The position numbers and the translations under genes were made by a program. Below the pieces are notes generated by a model. That model worked only from the letters and a program-made list of their open reading frames with translations, was not told the origin of the DNA and made no database searches. Below, piece by piece: positions 18,227-27,656 of a stretch of 64,000 bases of DNA (the first letter of the stretch is position 1; the number at the start of each line of letters is the position of its first letter). Source of the DNA: Xenorhabdus budapestensis. Its GTDB lineage: Bacteria; Pseudomonadota; Gammaproteobacteria; Enterobacterales; Enterobacteriaceae. The stretch covers positions 62,001-126,000 of the forward strand of contig NZ_NIBS01000006.1 in NCBI RefSeq assembly GCF_002632465.1. Reading direction: 5' to 3'.

Positions 18227-19615
18227 GTGGCAAAAGCAGCAAAACGGGCGTTCGTCTGTAACGAATGTGGGGCGGATTATCCCCGCTGGCAGGGGCAATG
18301 CACTGCATGTCAGGCATGGAATACCATTACAGAAGTGCGTTTGGCCGCAACTTCATCTTCTTCTCGCAATGATCGTTTCAGCGGTTATGCGGGAGATGCC
18401 GGAGTCAGTAAAGTACAAAAACTTTCCGAAATCAGTTTGGAAGAGCTACCTCGTTTTTCCACCGGGTTTAAAGAGTTTGACCGTGTACTCGGCGGTGGAG
18501 TCGTACCCGGGAGTGCTATTTTGATAGGTGGTAACCCGGGCGCAGGCAAAAGTACCCTATTACTGCAAACCATGTGTCAACTATCTGAGCAGATGAAAAC
18601 CTTATATGTAACGGGTGAAGAATCGTTGCAGCAAGTGGCAATGAGGGCCCATCGGCTAGGATTGCCGACGGATAAACTGAACATGTTGTCTGAAACAAGC
18701 ATTGAACAGATTTGTCTGATTGCCGAACAGGAACAACCTAAACTAATGGTTATTGATTCTATTCAAGTTATGCACATGGCAGATATCCAATCTTCACCCG
18801 GCAGTGTGGCACAAGTCAGGGAAACGGCGGCTTACCTGACTCGATTTGCTAAAACCCGCGGTGTTGTGATCATCATGGTTGGCCATGTGACAAAAGATGG
18901 TTCTCTGGCTGGCCCGAAAGTGTTGGAACACTGTATAGACTGTTCAGTGATGTTGGATGGTGAAGCCGATTCTCGTTTCCGTACTCTCCGCAGTCATAAA
19001 AACCGTTTCGGTGCAGTCAATGAATTGGGGGTATTCGCTATGACCGAACAGGGATTGCGGGAAGTGAATAATCCCTCCGCCATCTTCTTGAGCCGTGGTG
19101 ATGAGATCACCTCAGGCAGCTCCGTTATGATTGTCTGGGAAGGCACTCGTCCCTTACTGGTGGAAATTCAGGCTTTGGTTGATCACTCCATGATGTCGAA
19201 TCCTCGTCGGGTAGCCGTGGGGCTTGAGCAAAATCGTCTGGCAATTCTGTTGGCGATATTACACAAGCATGGTGGTTTGCAAATGGCGGATCAGGATGTC
19301 TTCGTTAATGTGGTCGGTGGGGTAAAAGTCACTGAAACCAGCGCTGACCTTGCATTACTGCTCTCTTTGGTTTCCAGCTTTCGTGATCGTCCTTTGCCCC
19401 GTGATTTAGTGGTATTCGGTGAGGTTGGGCTGGCCGGGGAAATTCGCCCTGTGCCCAGTGGTCAGGAGCGTATTTCAGAAGCTGCCAAACACGGTTTTAA
19501 ACGGGCAATTGTGCCTTATGCTAATATGCCGAAAAAAGCATTACCGGGAATGAAAGCCTTTGGGGTCAAAAAACTGACAGATGCTTTATCTGTTCTTGAT
19601 GAACTGGACGATTAA
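18227..19615 (+). CDS. radA: DNA repair protein RadA (Sms)
   Basis: A 462-residue DNA-branch-migration protein that helps resolve recombination intermediates. Domains in order: an N-terminal four-cysteine zinc finger (CNECG ... CTAC), a RecA-like ATPase with Walker A GGNPGAGKST and the RadA-specific KNRFG motif, and a C-terminal Lon-protease-like domain. The start is GTG at 18227, preceded by AGGGAG. Length and position after serB match E. coli. Confidence 0.96.
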   Translation: MAKAAKRAFVCNECGADYPRWQGQCTACQAWNTITEVRLAATSSSSRNDRFSGYAGDAGVSKVQKLSEISLEELPRFSTGFKEFDRVLGGGVVPGSAILIGGNPGAGKSTLLLQTMCQLSEQMKTLYVTGEESLQQVAMRAHRLGLPTDKLNMLSETSIEQICLIAEQEQPKLMVIDSIQVMHMADIQSSPGSVAQVRETAAYLTRFAKTRGVVIIMVGHVTKDGSLAGPKVLEHCIDCSVMLDGEADSRFRTLRSHKNRFGAVNELGVFAMTEQGLREVNNPSAIFLSRGDEITSGSSVMIVWEGTRPLLVEIQALVDHSMMSNPRRVAVGLEQNRLAILLAILHKHGGLQMADQDVFVNVVGGVKVTETSADLALLLSLVSSFRDRPLPRDLVVFGEVGLAGEIRPVPSGQERISEAAKHGFKRAIVPYANMPKKALPGMKAFGVKKLTDALSVLDELDD

Positions 19616-19726
19616 TCATGAATGATACATCGTGGATGTTATATTGTGGTTAGTACCTTGATTAGCAAACGGCAAGGCGATTATATATTTCATACACTTT
19701 AATTATCTGAAGTATCACTTTTTATG

Positions 19727-19775
19727 TTATCGCCTGCTCTCACTCATATGAGGAAACAGGCGATATCATTTTCAT
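19727..19775 (+). terminator. Terminator after radA
   Basis: Stem ATCGCCTG (19729-19736) pairs with CAGGCGAT (19757-19764) around a 20-nt loop that can itself pair partly, followed by ATCATTTTCATTT. Confidence 0.65.
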
Positions 19776-19967
19776 TTAATTTAATAACCATCTATTTACT
19801 TAATTCCGCGATTTAGCTAAAAGTTTAATTATTACTAATTTTATTCTATCAATAATGGTAACTATTAAATTTTAACTTCCATCAATATTTAACATTGTAG
19901 TATTTACTTCTAATAACCCAATGACCAACAAACTTTGCTTTTACCTTTCACAGTGAGCATGTTATTT

Positions 19968-19985
19968 TGTTTAGCATACTAAACA
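19968..19985. promoter_or_regulatory. NadR box in front of nadR
   Basis: TGTTTAGCATACTAAACA is a perfect half-site pair TGTTTA-N6-TAAACA, the operator known for NadR at nadB and pncB in enterobacteria. It ends 12 bp before the nadR start codon and abuts the ribosome-binding site, which suggests autorepression. Confidence 0.85.
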
Positions 19986-19997
19986 AAGGGGATGTGT

Positions 19998-21224
19998 ATG
20001 GGACAGTTTGACTATTTAAAAGAGGCAATCAAACAGGCGAATCACACACTACAGCAAGTCGCTGATGCAAGTGGTATGACAAAAGGCTACTTAAGCCAAC
20101 TTATTAACGGCAAGATAAAAAGTCCGAGCGCACAGAAATTAGCATCTCTTCATCAACATTTAGGATTGGCGTACCCTATGGAAAAGAAAACTATCGGTGT
20201 CGTGTTTGGTAAATTTTACCCGTTACATACTGGACATATTTATTTGATCCAACGAGCATCCAGCCAAGTCGATGAATTGCACGTCATTCTCTGTTATGAC
20301 GAATTACGGGATCGGGAGCTGTTTATCAATAGTTCAATGTCTCAACAGCCTACTGTCAGTGACCGCCTGAGATGGCTGTTACAAACGTTTAAATATCAAA
20401 AAAATATCCACATCCATGCTTTTGATGAACAAGGTATGGAGCCCTATCCACACGGTTGGGAAGCCTGGAGCCAGAGTACGAAACGGTTCATGGTCACAAA
20501 AGGCATCAATCCTGACTATATCTATTCCAGCGAAGCACAAGATGTCTCACGCTATAAAGCGCATTTTGGCATTGAAACTATCCTTATCGACCCACAACGC
20601 TCATTCATGAATATCAGTGGAAGTCAGATACGACAGGCTCCTTTCCACTATTGGGAATATATTCCGACAGAAGTGAAGCCGTTTTTTGTGCGTACTGTCG
20701 CTATCCTTGGTGGTGAATCAAGTGGGAAATCTACGTTGGTAAACAAACTGGCGAATATGTTTAACACGACGAGCGCGTGGGAGTATGGGCGTGAGTATGT
20801 ATTTTCCCATTTAGGGGGAGATGAGATGGCTCTACAATACTCCGATTACGATAAAATAGCTTTAGGTCACGCACAATACATTGACTTTTCAGTAAAATAT
20901 GCCAACAAAGTCGCCTTTATTGATACTGACTTTGTCACAACACAGGCATTTTGCAAACGCTACGAAGGGAAAGAACATCCCTTTGTTCAGGCAATGATTG
21001 ATGAATATCGATTTGATCTGGTCATTCTCTTAGAAAATAACACTCCCTGGGTGGCGGATGGACTGAGAAGTCTGGGCAATGAACAAGAGCGTAAAGAGTT
21101 TCAGCAATTGCTTAAAAGCTTATTGAAAAAAAATAACATTGATTATGTATGTGTTAACTCACCTGATTATGATCAGCGTTTTCTTCGCTGTGTTGAACTT
21201 GTTCAGGAAATGTTAATGGCATAA
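19998..21224 (+). CDS. nadR: Trifunctional NAD regulator NadR
   Basis: A 408-residue protein with three functions. Residues about 1-55 form a helix-turn-helix (QQVADASGMTKGYLSQLING) that represses NAD-synthesis genes. Residues about 60-225 form an NMN adenylyltransferase with GKFYPLHTGH (HxGH motif). The C-terminal ribosylnicotinamide kinase has Walker A GGESSGKST. The ATG at 19998 is preferred over 19992 because AAAGGGG then has normal spacing and the N-terminus matches E. coli NadR. Confidence 0.95.
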   Translation: MGQFDYLKEAIKQANHTLQQVADASGMTKGYLSQLINGKIKSPSAQKLASLHQHLGLAYPMEKKTIGVVFGKFYPLHTGHIYLIQRASSQVDELHVILCYDELRDRELFINSSMSQQPTVSDRLRWLLQTFKYQKNIHIHAFDEQGMEPYPHGWEAWSQSTKRFMVTKGINPDYIYSSEAQDVSRYKAHFGIETILIDPQRSFMNISGSQIRQAPFHYWEYIPTEVKPFFVRTVAILGGESSGKSTLVNKLANMFNTTSAWEYGREYVFSHLGGDEMALQYSDYDKIALGHAQYIDFSVKYANKVAFIDTDFVTTQAFCKRYEGKEHPFVQAMIDEYRFDLVILLENNTPWVADGLRSLGNEQERKEFQQLLKSLLKKNNIDYVCVNSPDYDQRFLRCVELVQEMLMA

Positions 21225-21858
21225 CGCATTTTTATATCAATAGATTTCAAGTAGCCGCAATGGTAAATAAAGCAGATAAATAAGCGCAAATAACCAGGCG
21301 GCAACTTGAAAGATTAGGGTATATATACTAATAGCCTGAATGGTTACTATTATAATGATTAATTAAGATGATTTATTTTCTATAGTAATTTTTGTTATTT
21401 CATGTTTTATTCTAAAACACTCTATAATTAAATATTTCATTGTGTTATTTTTTCATCAGTAACAAAATAAATTGTGATAATAATATTTTTTGATGCTTAG
21501 GTTTTACTGTTTAGGCTTGAATTGTCGAGAAATAAGTCATTTAATTAACGGACCTATTGATTTATCTATATAAAATTCATTTATTATCAACAAAAACCAC
21601 ATAATTTCCGTGTGATTTTTATTAAGGATGGAGGTGATGTAAAAAATATTAGCCTTTTGACATGAGTAAAATGACTTTTTTCCTTATTATAAAATTGGAA
21701 TAAAAACAGAATAATTTATACCTTTTTATTTATGTTATCTTCTTCTCAGTAATAGCGGATATCATTAACATTTGACTCTAAGACTAAGAAATATCTCATT
21801 TATTATATAATAATTGTAAATAATAATTGACATAAGTTTAGTATTGTCGAGATATTTC
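21225..21858. other. Long AT-rich intergenic region after nadR
   Basis: About 630 bp with no convincing gene. It contains the palindromic repeat at 21232-21335 and otherwise AT-rich sequence with an A/T-run pattern. The segment up to 21858 may hold the promoter of the downstream ABC ATPase gene. Confidence 0.5.
21232..21335. repeat. Dispersed palindromic repeat, copy 2 (long form)
   Basis: The ends are inverted relatives of the other copies: ATAGATTTCAAGTAGCCGC near the left and GGCGGCAACTTGAAAGATTA followed by GGGTATATATA at the right. The centre of about 50 bp is AT-rich, so this copy is roughly twice as long as the one at 3600. Confidence 0.6.
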
Positions 21859-21957
21859 ATGCGTGAACTATTTAAATTCTTACAATGTCTTATTGATATT
21901 AATAAGCCGCCAATAAATTTAGATAACATATTTAAGGAAAAAGCTTTAACTTTTTAA
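21859..21957 (+). CDS. Possible 32-residue peptide upstream of the ABC ATPase
   Basis: A short frame from ATG 21859 to TAA 21957 encodes MRELFKFLQCLIDINK followed by PPINLDNIFKEKALTF. It ends 18 bp before the orphan ABC ATPase gene on the same strand. No strong ribosome-binding site is seen (only CGAG about 8 nt upstream). It could be a leader peptide, a secreted peptide handled by a transporter, or chance. Confidence 0.3.
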   Translation: MRELFKFLQCLIDINKPPINLDNIFKEKALTF

Positions 21958-21975
21958 CCTAATTGTGTTGAGAAT

Positions 21976-22704
21976 ATGAACTTAAATCAATTTAAATCGA
22001 TTGAAGTTATCAATATTTCATATGGTCTAACTGATAATACAGTTAATTATGAAATGATTTCAGACATCACATTTTCTATTATACCAGGTGAAATTACTTT
22101 GATAACAGGGCCGAAGACATCAACCAACAGCATATTGTTATCGATTGCTTCGGGTATGTTACAACCAGATCAAGGAGATGTATTAATCAATAATAACAAA
22201 CTAAAACTAATGAGTGATTCCGAATTAGGTCAGTTTCATTCGAAAAATAGTGGGTTTATTTTTCAGGGTTTTAATTTATCCAGTGAGCTTACGCTGTTAG
22301 ATAACTTGTTATTATCCAACTCTTACGGATTATCTCTTTCCCAAGAGCAAGCAGTAAGAATTGCACAGAAGTCGTTAGATATTGTGAAATTAAGTGACAA
22401 GAGCCGTTACTATCCAGGAGAGCTTTCTGAAAACGAAAGACAACGAGCTGCTATGGCAAAAGCACTCGTAAGAAGACCTGAGTATCTATTTGCAGATGAA
22501 CCAACTAGTCACTTAAACCATCAGGAATTAAAGATGTTTGTTGATATCTTTAAATTTATCGCACATGAGCAGAAAGGCACAGTAGTGATCTCCTCTCAAG
22601 ATAAACGCCTGATTCAGTACGCTGATAGTATGATTACTCTAGAAAGAGGTAAAGTCATTAAGACTTATGAATCCTTACAAGAGCAAAGAGTTATGGTGTC
22701 ATAA
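21976..22704 (+). CDS. Orphan ABC-type ATPase with degenerate motifs
   Basis: A 242-residue protein of the LolD/MacB-like ATP-binding family by overall pattern: GFIFQGFNLSSELTLLDNL (Q-loop region), then YLFADEPTSHL (intact Walker B). Key residues are missing. The Walker A position reads GPKTSTNSI with no GKS/T lysine at its normal place; the LSGGQ signature reads LSENERQ; and the H-loop region reads VVISSQD with no His. ATP hydrolysis is therefore doubtful. No permease gene is adjacent. It is inserted between nadR and ettA, which are neighbours in E. coli, and is AT-rich. It may have a structural or regulatory role or be a decaying transporter gene. Confidence 0.7.
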   Translation: MNLNQFKSIEVINISYGLTDNTVNYEMISDITFSIIPGEITLITGPKTSTNSILLSIASGMLQPDQGDVLINNNKLKLMSDSELGQFHSKNSGFIFQGFNLSSELTLLDNLLLSNSYGLSLSQEQAVRIAQKSLDIVKLSDKSRYYPGELSENERQRAAMAKALVRRPEYLFADEPTSHLNHQELKMFVDIFKFIAHEQKGTVVISSQDKRLIQYADSMITLERGKVIKTYESLQEQRVMVS

Positions 22705-22728
22705 CTGTGTGTTTCCTTAAAAGAACGA

Positions 22729-22757
22729 AAACGGCCTGATATCAGGCCGTTTCTTAT
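22729..22757. terminator. Bidirectional terminator, ABC ATPase / ettA
   Basis: A perfect 24-bp palindrome whose arms are AAACGGCCTGAT (22729-22740) and ATCAGGCCGTTT (22741-22752), flanked by A and T runs. It lies between convergent genes. Confidence 0.85.
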
Positions 22758-22773
22758 CTTAACTAATTAAATC

Positions 22774-24441
22774 TTATTTACTGATTTTCTTATACTTAAT
22801 GCGATGAGGCTCCAACGCTTCAGCGCCCAGTGTCCGCTTCTTGTAGTCTTCGTATTCGCTGAAGTTTCCTTCAAAGAAACTCACCTTACCTTCATCTTGA
22901 TAATCAATGATGTGTGTTGCGATACGGTCAAGGAACCAACGATCATGAGAAATAACCATCGCACAACCTGGGAATTCCAACAGAGCATTTTCCAGTGCGC
23001 GCAGAGTTTCGATATCCAGGTCATTGGTTGGTTCGTCCAGCAACAACATATTACCGCCCACTTGCAGAAGTTTCGCCAGATGCAAACGGCCACGCTCACC
23101 ACCGGACAATTCACCAACGCTCTTCCCTTGATCCACGCCTTTAAAGTTAAAGCGGCCTACATAGGCACGGCTTGGGATCTCAAAGCTACCGATGCGCATA
23201 ATATCCTGCCCGCCGGACACTTCTTCCCATACCGTCTTCTTGTCATCCATGTTATCGCGGAACTGATCAACGGAAGCCAATTTCACAGTCTCACCCAAAG
23301 TGATTGAGCCGGAATCCGGTTGTTCCTGACCAGACAACATACGGAACAGGGTTGATTTACCCGCACCGTTCGGGCCGATAATCCCGACAATAGCACCTTT
23401 TGGTAGAGAAAAACTCAGGTTATCAATCAGAACTCGATCACCATAAGATTTAGTCAAGTTACTCACTTCCAGTACCTTGTCCCCCATCCTTGGCCCAGGC
23501 GGAATGAACAACTCACTGGTTTCGTTACGCTTTTGGTACTCAACGTTATTGAGTTCTTCAAAGCGAGCCAGACGAGCCTTACCTTTGGCCTGACGCCCTT
23601 TCGGATTCTGGCGAACCCATTCCAATTCTTTCTCAATGGATTTACGACGGGCAGCTTCTGTTGCGGCTTCTTGTGCCAGACGAGCATCTTTCTGCTCCAG
23701 CCACGAAGAATAGTTACCTTCCCATGGAATACCTTCGCCACGGTCAAGCTCCAAGATCCAGCCCGCAACGTTATCGAGGAAGTAACGGTCGTGGGTAATA
23801 GCAACGACTGTACCTTCATAATCGTGCAGGAAGCGCTCCAGCCATGCTACAGATTCAGCATCAAGGTGGTTGGTCGGTTCGTCAAGCAACAGCATATCCG
23901 GTTTTTCCAGCAACAGGCGGCAAATCGCAACGCGGCGACGTTCCCCCCCGGACAGGTGCTCAATTTTAGCATCCCATGCTGGCAAACGCAGAGCGTCAGC
24001 CGCTCGTTCAAGTTGGTTATCCAGATTATGACCGTCATGAGACTGGATAATCGCTTCCAGTTCGCCTTGTTCTTTAGCCAGTTTGTCAAAATCCGCATCT
24101 GGATCAGCATAAGCGGCATAAACTTCATCAAGGCGTGTCAGTGCATTTTTAACTTCGCTGACTGCTTCTTCCACCGCTTCACGAACGGTATGTTCAGGAT
24201 TGAGTTTAGGCTCTTGCGGCAAATAGCCAATTTTGATGCCCGGTTGTGGACGCGCTTCCCCCTCAATATCTTTATCGATCCCTGCCATGATACGCAGTAA
24301 GGTCGATTTACCAGCACCATTCAGGCCAAGAACACCGATTTTTGCTCCAGGGAAAAAACTCAAGGAAATATTTTTCAGAATATGCCTTTTCGGGGGAACA
24401 ATTTTTCCAACCCGGTGCATACTATAAACATATTGAGCCAA
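22774..24441 (-). CDS. ettA: Energy-dependent translational throttle protein EttA
   Basis: A 555-residue ABC-F protein with two ATP-binding domains and no membrane segments. Walker A motifs are GLNGAGKST (about residue 40) and GPNGAGKST (about residue 355). Both LSGGE signatures and the LLLDEPTNHLD / LLLDEPTNDLD Walker B motifs are intact. In E. coli it binds the ribosomal E site and gates entry into elongation according to ADP/ATP ratio. The length and position before slt match E. coli YjjK. Confidence 0.96.
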   Translation of the reverse strand: MAQYVYSMHRVGKIVPPKRHILKNISLSFFPGAKIGVLGLNGAGKSTLLRIMAGIDKDIEGEARPQPGIKIGYLPQEPKLNPEHTVREAVEEAVSEVKNALTRLDEVYAAYADPDADFDKLAKEQGELEAIIQSHDGHNLDNQLERAADALRLPAWDAKIEHLSGGERRRVAICRLLLEKPDMLLLDEPTNHLDAESVAWLERFLHDYEGTVVAITHDRYFLDNVAGWILELDRGEGIPWEGNYSSWLEQKDARLAQEAATEAARRKSIEKELEWVRQNPKGRQAKGKARLARFEELNNVEYQKRNETSELFIPPGPRMGDKVLEVSNLTKSYGDRVLIDNLSFSLPKGAIVGIIGPNGAGKSTLFRMLSGQEQPDSGSITLGETVKLASVDQFRDNMDDKKTVWEEVSGGQDIMRIGSFEIPSRAYVGRFNFKGVDQGKSVGELSGGERGRLHLAKLLQVGGNMLLLDEPTNDLDIETLRALENALLEFPGCAMVISHDRWFLDRIATHIIDYQDEGKVSFFEGNFSEYEDYKKRTLGAEALEPHRIKYKKISK

Positions 24442-24658
24442 AGTAATGTACCTTTTTGATAATTAAGGAAATATTTAATATTTGTTTACGCTTGTGGGGC
24501 TTGGATAGGGTATTTTACCCTAAATTTAGCTGATCGTGTTGCTACCTGTTTAGCATTATGGTCAATTACGTTCATCGTTGTGATAAATCACATCAATATT
24601 ATTATAATTAAAACAATTTATATTTCGTTCACTATCGGTCAATCTTCTGGAGGAGTAT

Positions 24659-26581
24659 GTGACTATAAGTAAATGGCAGCATTTTATAATGACTGTTAGT
24701 CTGGCTTCTATTGTTGGAATGGCGCATGCTGACTCTCTGGAAGCTCAACGAGAGCGCTATCAGGCAATAAAATTCGCATGGGATGCGAAAAATATGGCAG
24801 AAGTTGATCGGTTGATGCCAACATTAAAGGATTACCCTCTGTATCCTTACCTTGAGTATCGTCAATTAGTTCATAACCTGAAAATTATTTCTCCCCAACA
24901 AGTTCGTCACTTCATTACTGCTCACCCGACCCTGCCACCCACTCATTCCCTGTCATCCCGATATATCAGCTCTCTGGCAAATGACGGAGATTGGTATGGT
25001 ATTCTGGCATTCAGTCCTAATGCACCCAATACCATGGCAGCACGTTGTAATTATTACTTTGCTAAGTGGGTAGTAGGAAATCAGAAAACCGCCTGGAAAG
25101 GCGCTAAGGAAATTTGGTTACGTGACAACTCATTACCCGATGATTGCGATAATTTGTTGAATGTCTGGGAACGCTCCGGGCATTTATCCGTAAATTTAAT
25201 ATTGCAGCGTATCAAGTTAGCAGTAGAGGGGAATAATACAACCCTCGCGAGTTATCTTATCAAGCGCCTGCCCTTGAATTATCGCAGCTTGAGAACTCAT
25301 TTACTGAAATTGCAAAGTGATCCAACGTCTGTTGAACACTTTGCCAGGACAATAAGACCGACTGATTTCACCCGTTCTATGATCATCAATGCTTTTTCTC
25401 ATTTTGCCCGTAAAGATGCTGAGCAAGCCAGACTCAGTCTCTCCTCCATTGCACGGGCGCAAAAAATGAATGACCAGGAAAGACAGAGATTAAAAGACAT
25501 CGTGGCATGGCAATTAATGGGTGATATTACTCCAGAGCAAGCAAAATGGCGGGATAGTACAATACGAGGCTCACACTCCAGCGCCCTGATTGAACGCCGT
25601 GCTCGTTTGGCGCTACAGAATGCCGATGAAAAAGGGCTGGCGGAATGGTTAAGCTTGTTACCTAAAAATGTCCTGCAAAAAGATGAATGGCAATATTGGC
25701 GTGCGATTGTCCTGTTGAATACAGATAAGAAAAAGGAAGGGGACGCCATATTACGTAAGTTGATGGAGCATCGTGGTTTCTACCCCATGGTAGCAGCGCA
25801 GAAATTACATATGCCCTATCCTCTGGTTATCAATAAGTCAGAAAGACCTGATACTTCCATTGCGAAGTTACCACAGATTAAGCGGATCCGTGAATTAATG
25901 TATTGGCATATGGGTGATCTGGCCCGCTCAGAATGGATCAATTTAGTTTCTTCACGAAACAGCACCAAGCAAGAACAACTGGCTCGTTATGCTTTTGAAC
26001 AGAATTGGCCTGCGATGAGTGTTCAGGCGACGATCGTCGGCAAGATGTGGGATCATCTTGAAGAACGTTTTCCTTTAGCATGGCAAAACGAATTTGCTCA
26101 TTTCACTTCAGATAAAAGTATTTCACAAAGTTATGCAATGGCTATTGCGCGACAGGAAAGCGCATGGGACCCACAAGCGCGATCTTCAAAAGGAGCGAGC
26201 GGATTAATGCAACTGATGCCCAAAACGGCAGAACATACAGCAAAGAGCCAAAAAATTGATGGCTATGTCAGCAGCAACCAATTAATGAACCCGACCATGA
26301 ATATCAAAATTGGAACCGCATATCTGGAATCGATTTACCAAAGTCTTGGTAATAACCGTATTCTCGCCAGTGCTGCCTATAACGCAGGCCCCAGAAATGT
26401 CGAACGTTGGTTAACCAATAGTGCGGGAAACATTGATGCTATCGCTTTTATTGAAAGCATCCCTTTTTCTGAAACACGCTCTTATGTCAAAAATGTGCTG
26501 GCTTATGATGTGTTCTACCATAATTTTATGGGCAAACTATCTAATGTGTTGACTGATGCTGAATGGCAAAGACGTTACTAA
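24659..26581 (+). CDS. slt: Soluble lytic murein transglycosylase Slt70
   Basis: A 640-residue periplasmic enzyme that cleaves peptidoglycan with formation of 1,6-anhydromuramyl products. The signal peptide ends near MAHA (residue 24). A long alpha-superhelical U and L domain follows; the C-terminal SLT domain begins about residue 485. The catalytic Glu500 is in ARQESAWDP, followed by SSKGASGLMQLMPKTA and the NAGPRNVERW motif. The start is GTG at 24659 with GGAGGAG upstream. trpR follows after 56 bp. Confidence 0.95.
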   Translation: MTISKWQHFIMTVSLASIVGMAHADSLEAQRERYQAIKFAWDAKNMAEVDRLMPTLKDYPLYPYLEYRQLVHNLKIISPQQVRHFITAHPTLPPTHSLSSRYISSLANDGDWYGILAFSPNAPNTMAARCNYYFAKWVVGNQKTAWKGAKEIWLRDNSLPDDCDNLLNVWERSGHLSVNLILQRIKLAVEGNNTTLASYLIKRLPLNYRSLRTHLLKLQSDPTSVEHFARTIRPTDFTRSMIINAFSHFARKDAEQARLSLSSIARAQKMNDQERQRLKDIVAWQLMGDITPEQAKWRDSTIRGSHSSALIERRARLALQNADEKGLAEWLSLLPKNVLQKDEWQYWRAIVLLNTDKKKEGDAILRKLMEHRGFYPMVAAQKLHMPYPLVINKSERPDTSIAKLPQIKRIRELMYWHMGDLARSEWINLVSSRNSTKQEQLARYAFEQNWPAMSVQATIVGKMWDHLEERFPLAWQNEFAHFTSDKSISQSYAMAIARQESAWDPQARSSKGASGLMQLMPKTAEHTAKSQKIDGYVSSNQLMNPTMNIKIGTAYLESIYQSLGNNRILASAAYNAGPRNVERWLTNSAGNIDAIAFIESIPFSETRSYVKNVLAYDVFYHNFMGKLSNVLTDAEWQRRY

Positions 26582-26608
26582 TTTCAAATCCAATTGTGAT
26601 ATGATTTT

Positions 26609-26626
26609 GTACTAGTTAAATAGTAT
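26609..26626. promoter_or_regulatory. TrpR operator in front of trpR
   Basis: GTACTAGTTAAATAGTAT matches the E. coli trp operator core GTACTAGTTAACTAGTAC at 16 of 18 positions. It lies 12 bp before the trpR start. Autorepression of trpR is established in E. coli. Confidence 0.88.
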
Positions 26627-26637
26627 GGCTATAGATT

Positions 26638-26958
26638 ATGACACAAAATCATTTGATTGACCCAGCACTTTCCCCAGAAGATGGCGATGACTGGCTTGCT
26701 TTTGTCGAGTTATTACAAACGGCATTTGAACAAAATTTGCAACATCAAATTTTACAGTTATTATTGACACCCGATGAACGCACGGCATTATCAACCAGAG
26801 TTCGAATTATTCAAGAGTTGATGCGTGGGCAAATGAGTCAACGTGAACTCAAAAACGAACTTAGTGTTGGGATTGCAACAATCACTCGTGGCTCAAATAG
26901 CTTGAAATCGGCGCCAGCCCACGTCAAAGAGTGGTTGGAGACGCAGTTATTGAAGTAA
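26638..26958 (+). CDS. trpR: Trp operon repressor TrpR
   Basis: A 106-residue helical dimer that binds operators when loaded with L-tryptophan. The DNA-reading helix-turn-helix is in [20 protein letters not shown], with the family segment [20 protein letters not shown] before it. Length and gene position after slt match E. coli. Confidence 0.96.
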   Translation: MTQNHLIDPALSPEDGDDWLAFVELLQTAFEQNLQHQILQLLLTPDERTALSTRVRIIQELMRGQMSQRELKNELSVGIATITRGSNSLKSAPAHVKEWLETQLLK

Positions 26959-27025
26959 ATCAGTTGTGATAATAGCTGTTCTGACAATATCTGTTTTGGC
27001 CGTGGCAGTTAAATAATCAATAACA

Positions 27026-27047
27026 GAGGCCATATCATTATGGCCTC
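27026..27047. terminator. Hairpin between trpR and yjjX
   Basis: GAGGCCATA (27026-27034) and TATGGCCTC (27039-27047) form a perfect 9-bp stem with a 4-nt loop between two convergent genes. There is no strong T-run, so termination is probable but not certain. Confidence 0.55.
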
Positions 27048-27067
27048 CAGCAGTTATGCTATTGTCA

Positions 27068-27601
27068 TTAAGATTGATTGTTCAACTCTTTATAAATTTC
27101 ATGATGGATAGGAACGAGAGCCAGTATCAGTGCCTGATGGTAAACACTAGTGCGAGTCAAGATGCCATTGGTGAAAAAACCAATTGCTCCACCTTTCTGT
27201 TTGATGTTATCAACGCCGGTCAGATAAGCCATTTCGTGACCAAGCTCACGTCCTTCACGAATGCCTTCCAGTACCTTTTCAGGCAGCATCAGACTGGCAG
27301 AACGCGATTCACCCCGGATTTGCTTATACTCAATAACCATCCAGGCAAAAGTCATGTCATCTTCGATTCCGGCTTCAACACCGACCCAAAAATCGGCTTC
27401 CGGCCTAACCTGACGAGCAGCCATAACCCGATGACGAGCACCAGTACGAGTTTCGGTATTACCAATTGGCTGTTGAGGGACACTACTGTCTACATTGACA
27501 TCTTCTATACGGTATGTTCCCGGGCCAAAAACATCATCAAATGCAAGGCTAATCGCTTTTATTTTCGCAGGGTTAGTTGTTGCAGCAATAACATGATACA
27601 T
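27068..27601 (-). CDS. yjjX: Inosine/xanthosine triphosphatase YjjX
   Basis: A 177-residue house-cleaning phosphatase that removes ITP and XTP from the nucleotide pool. The N-terminal [11 protein letters not shown] motif and [10 protein letters not shown] are characteristic of the NTPase_I-T family (DUF84). It is convergent with trpR and divergent from gpmB, as in E. coli. Confidence 0.93.
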   Translation of the reverse strand: MYHVIAATTNPAKIKAISLAFDDVFGPGTYRIEDVNVDSSVPQQPIGNTETRTGARHRVMAARQVRPEADFWVGVEAGIEDDMTFAWMVIEYKQIRGESRSASLMLPEKVLEGIREGRELGHEMAYLTGVDNIKQKGGAIGFFTNGILTRTSVYHQALILALVPIHHEIYKELNNQS

Positions 27602-27656
27602 AATAAATAAGTAATCCTTTGAACTATTTCATGATGCAGTATAACGGAAAATAACT

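Noticed and set aside
23533-24300. A 255-codon open frame antisense to ettA
   Set aside because: ettA is a full-length, well conserved gene; the antisense product resembles nothing.
27056-27610. A 184-codon open frame antisense to yjjX
   Set aside because: It mirrors yjjX almost exactly and has no family similarity.
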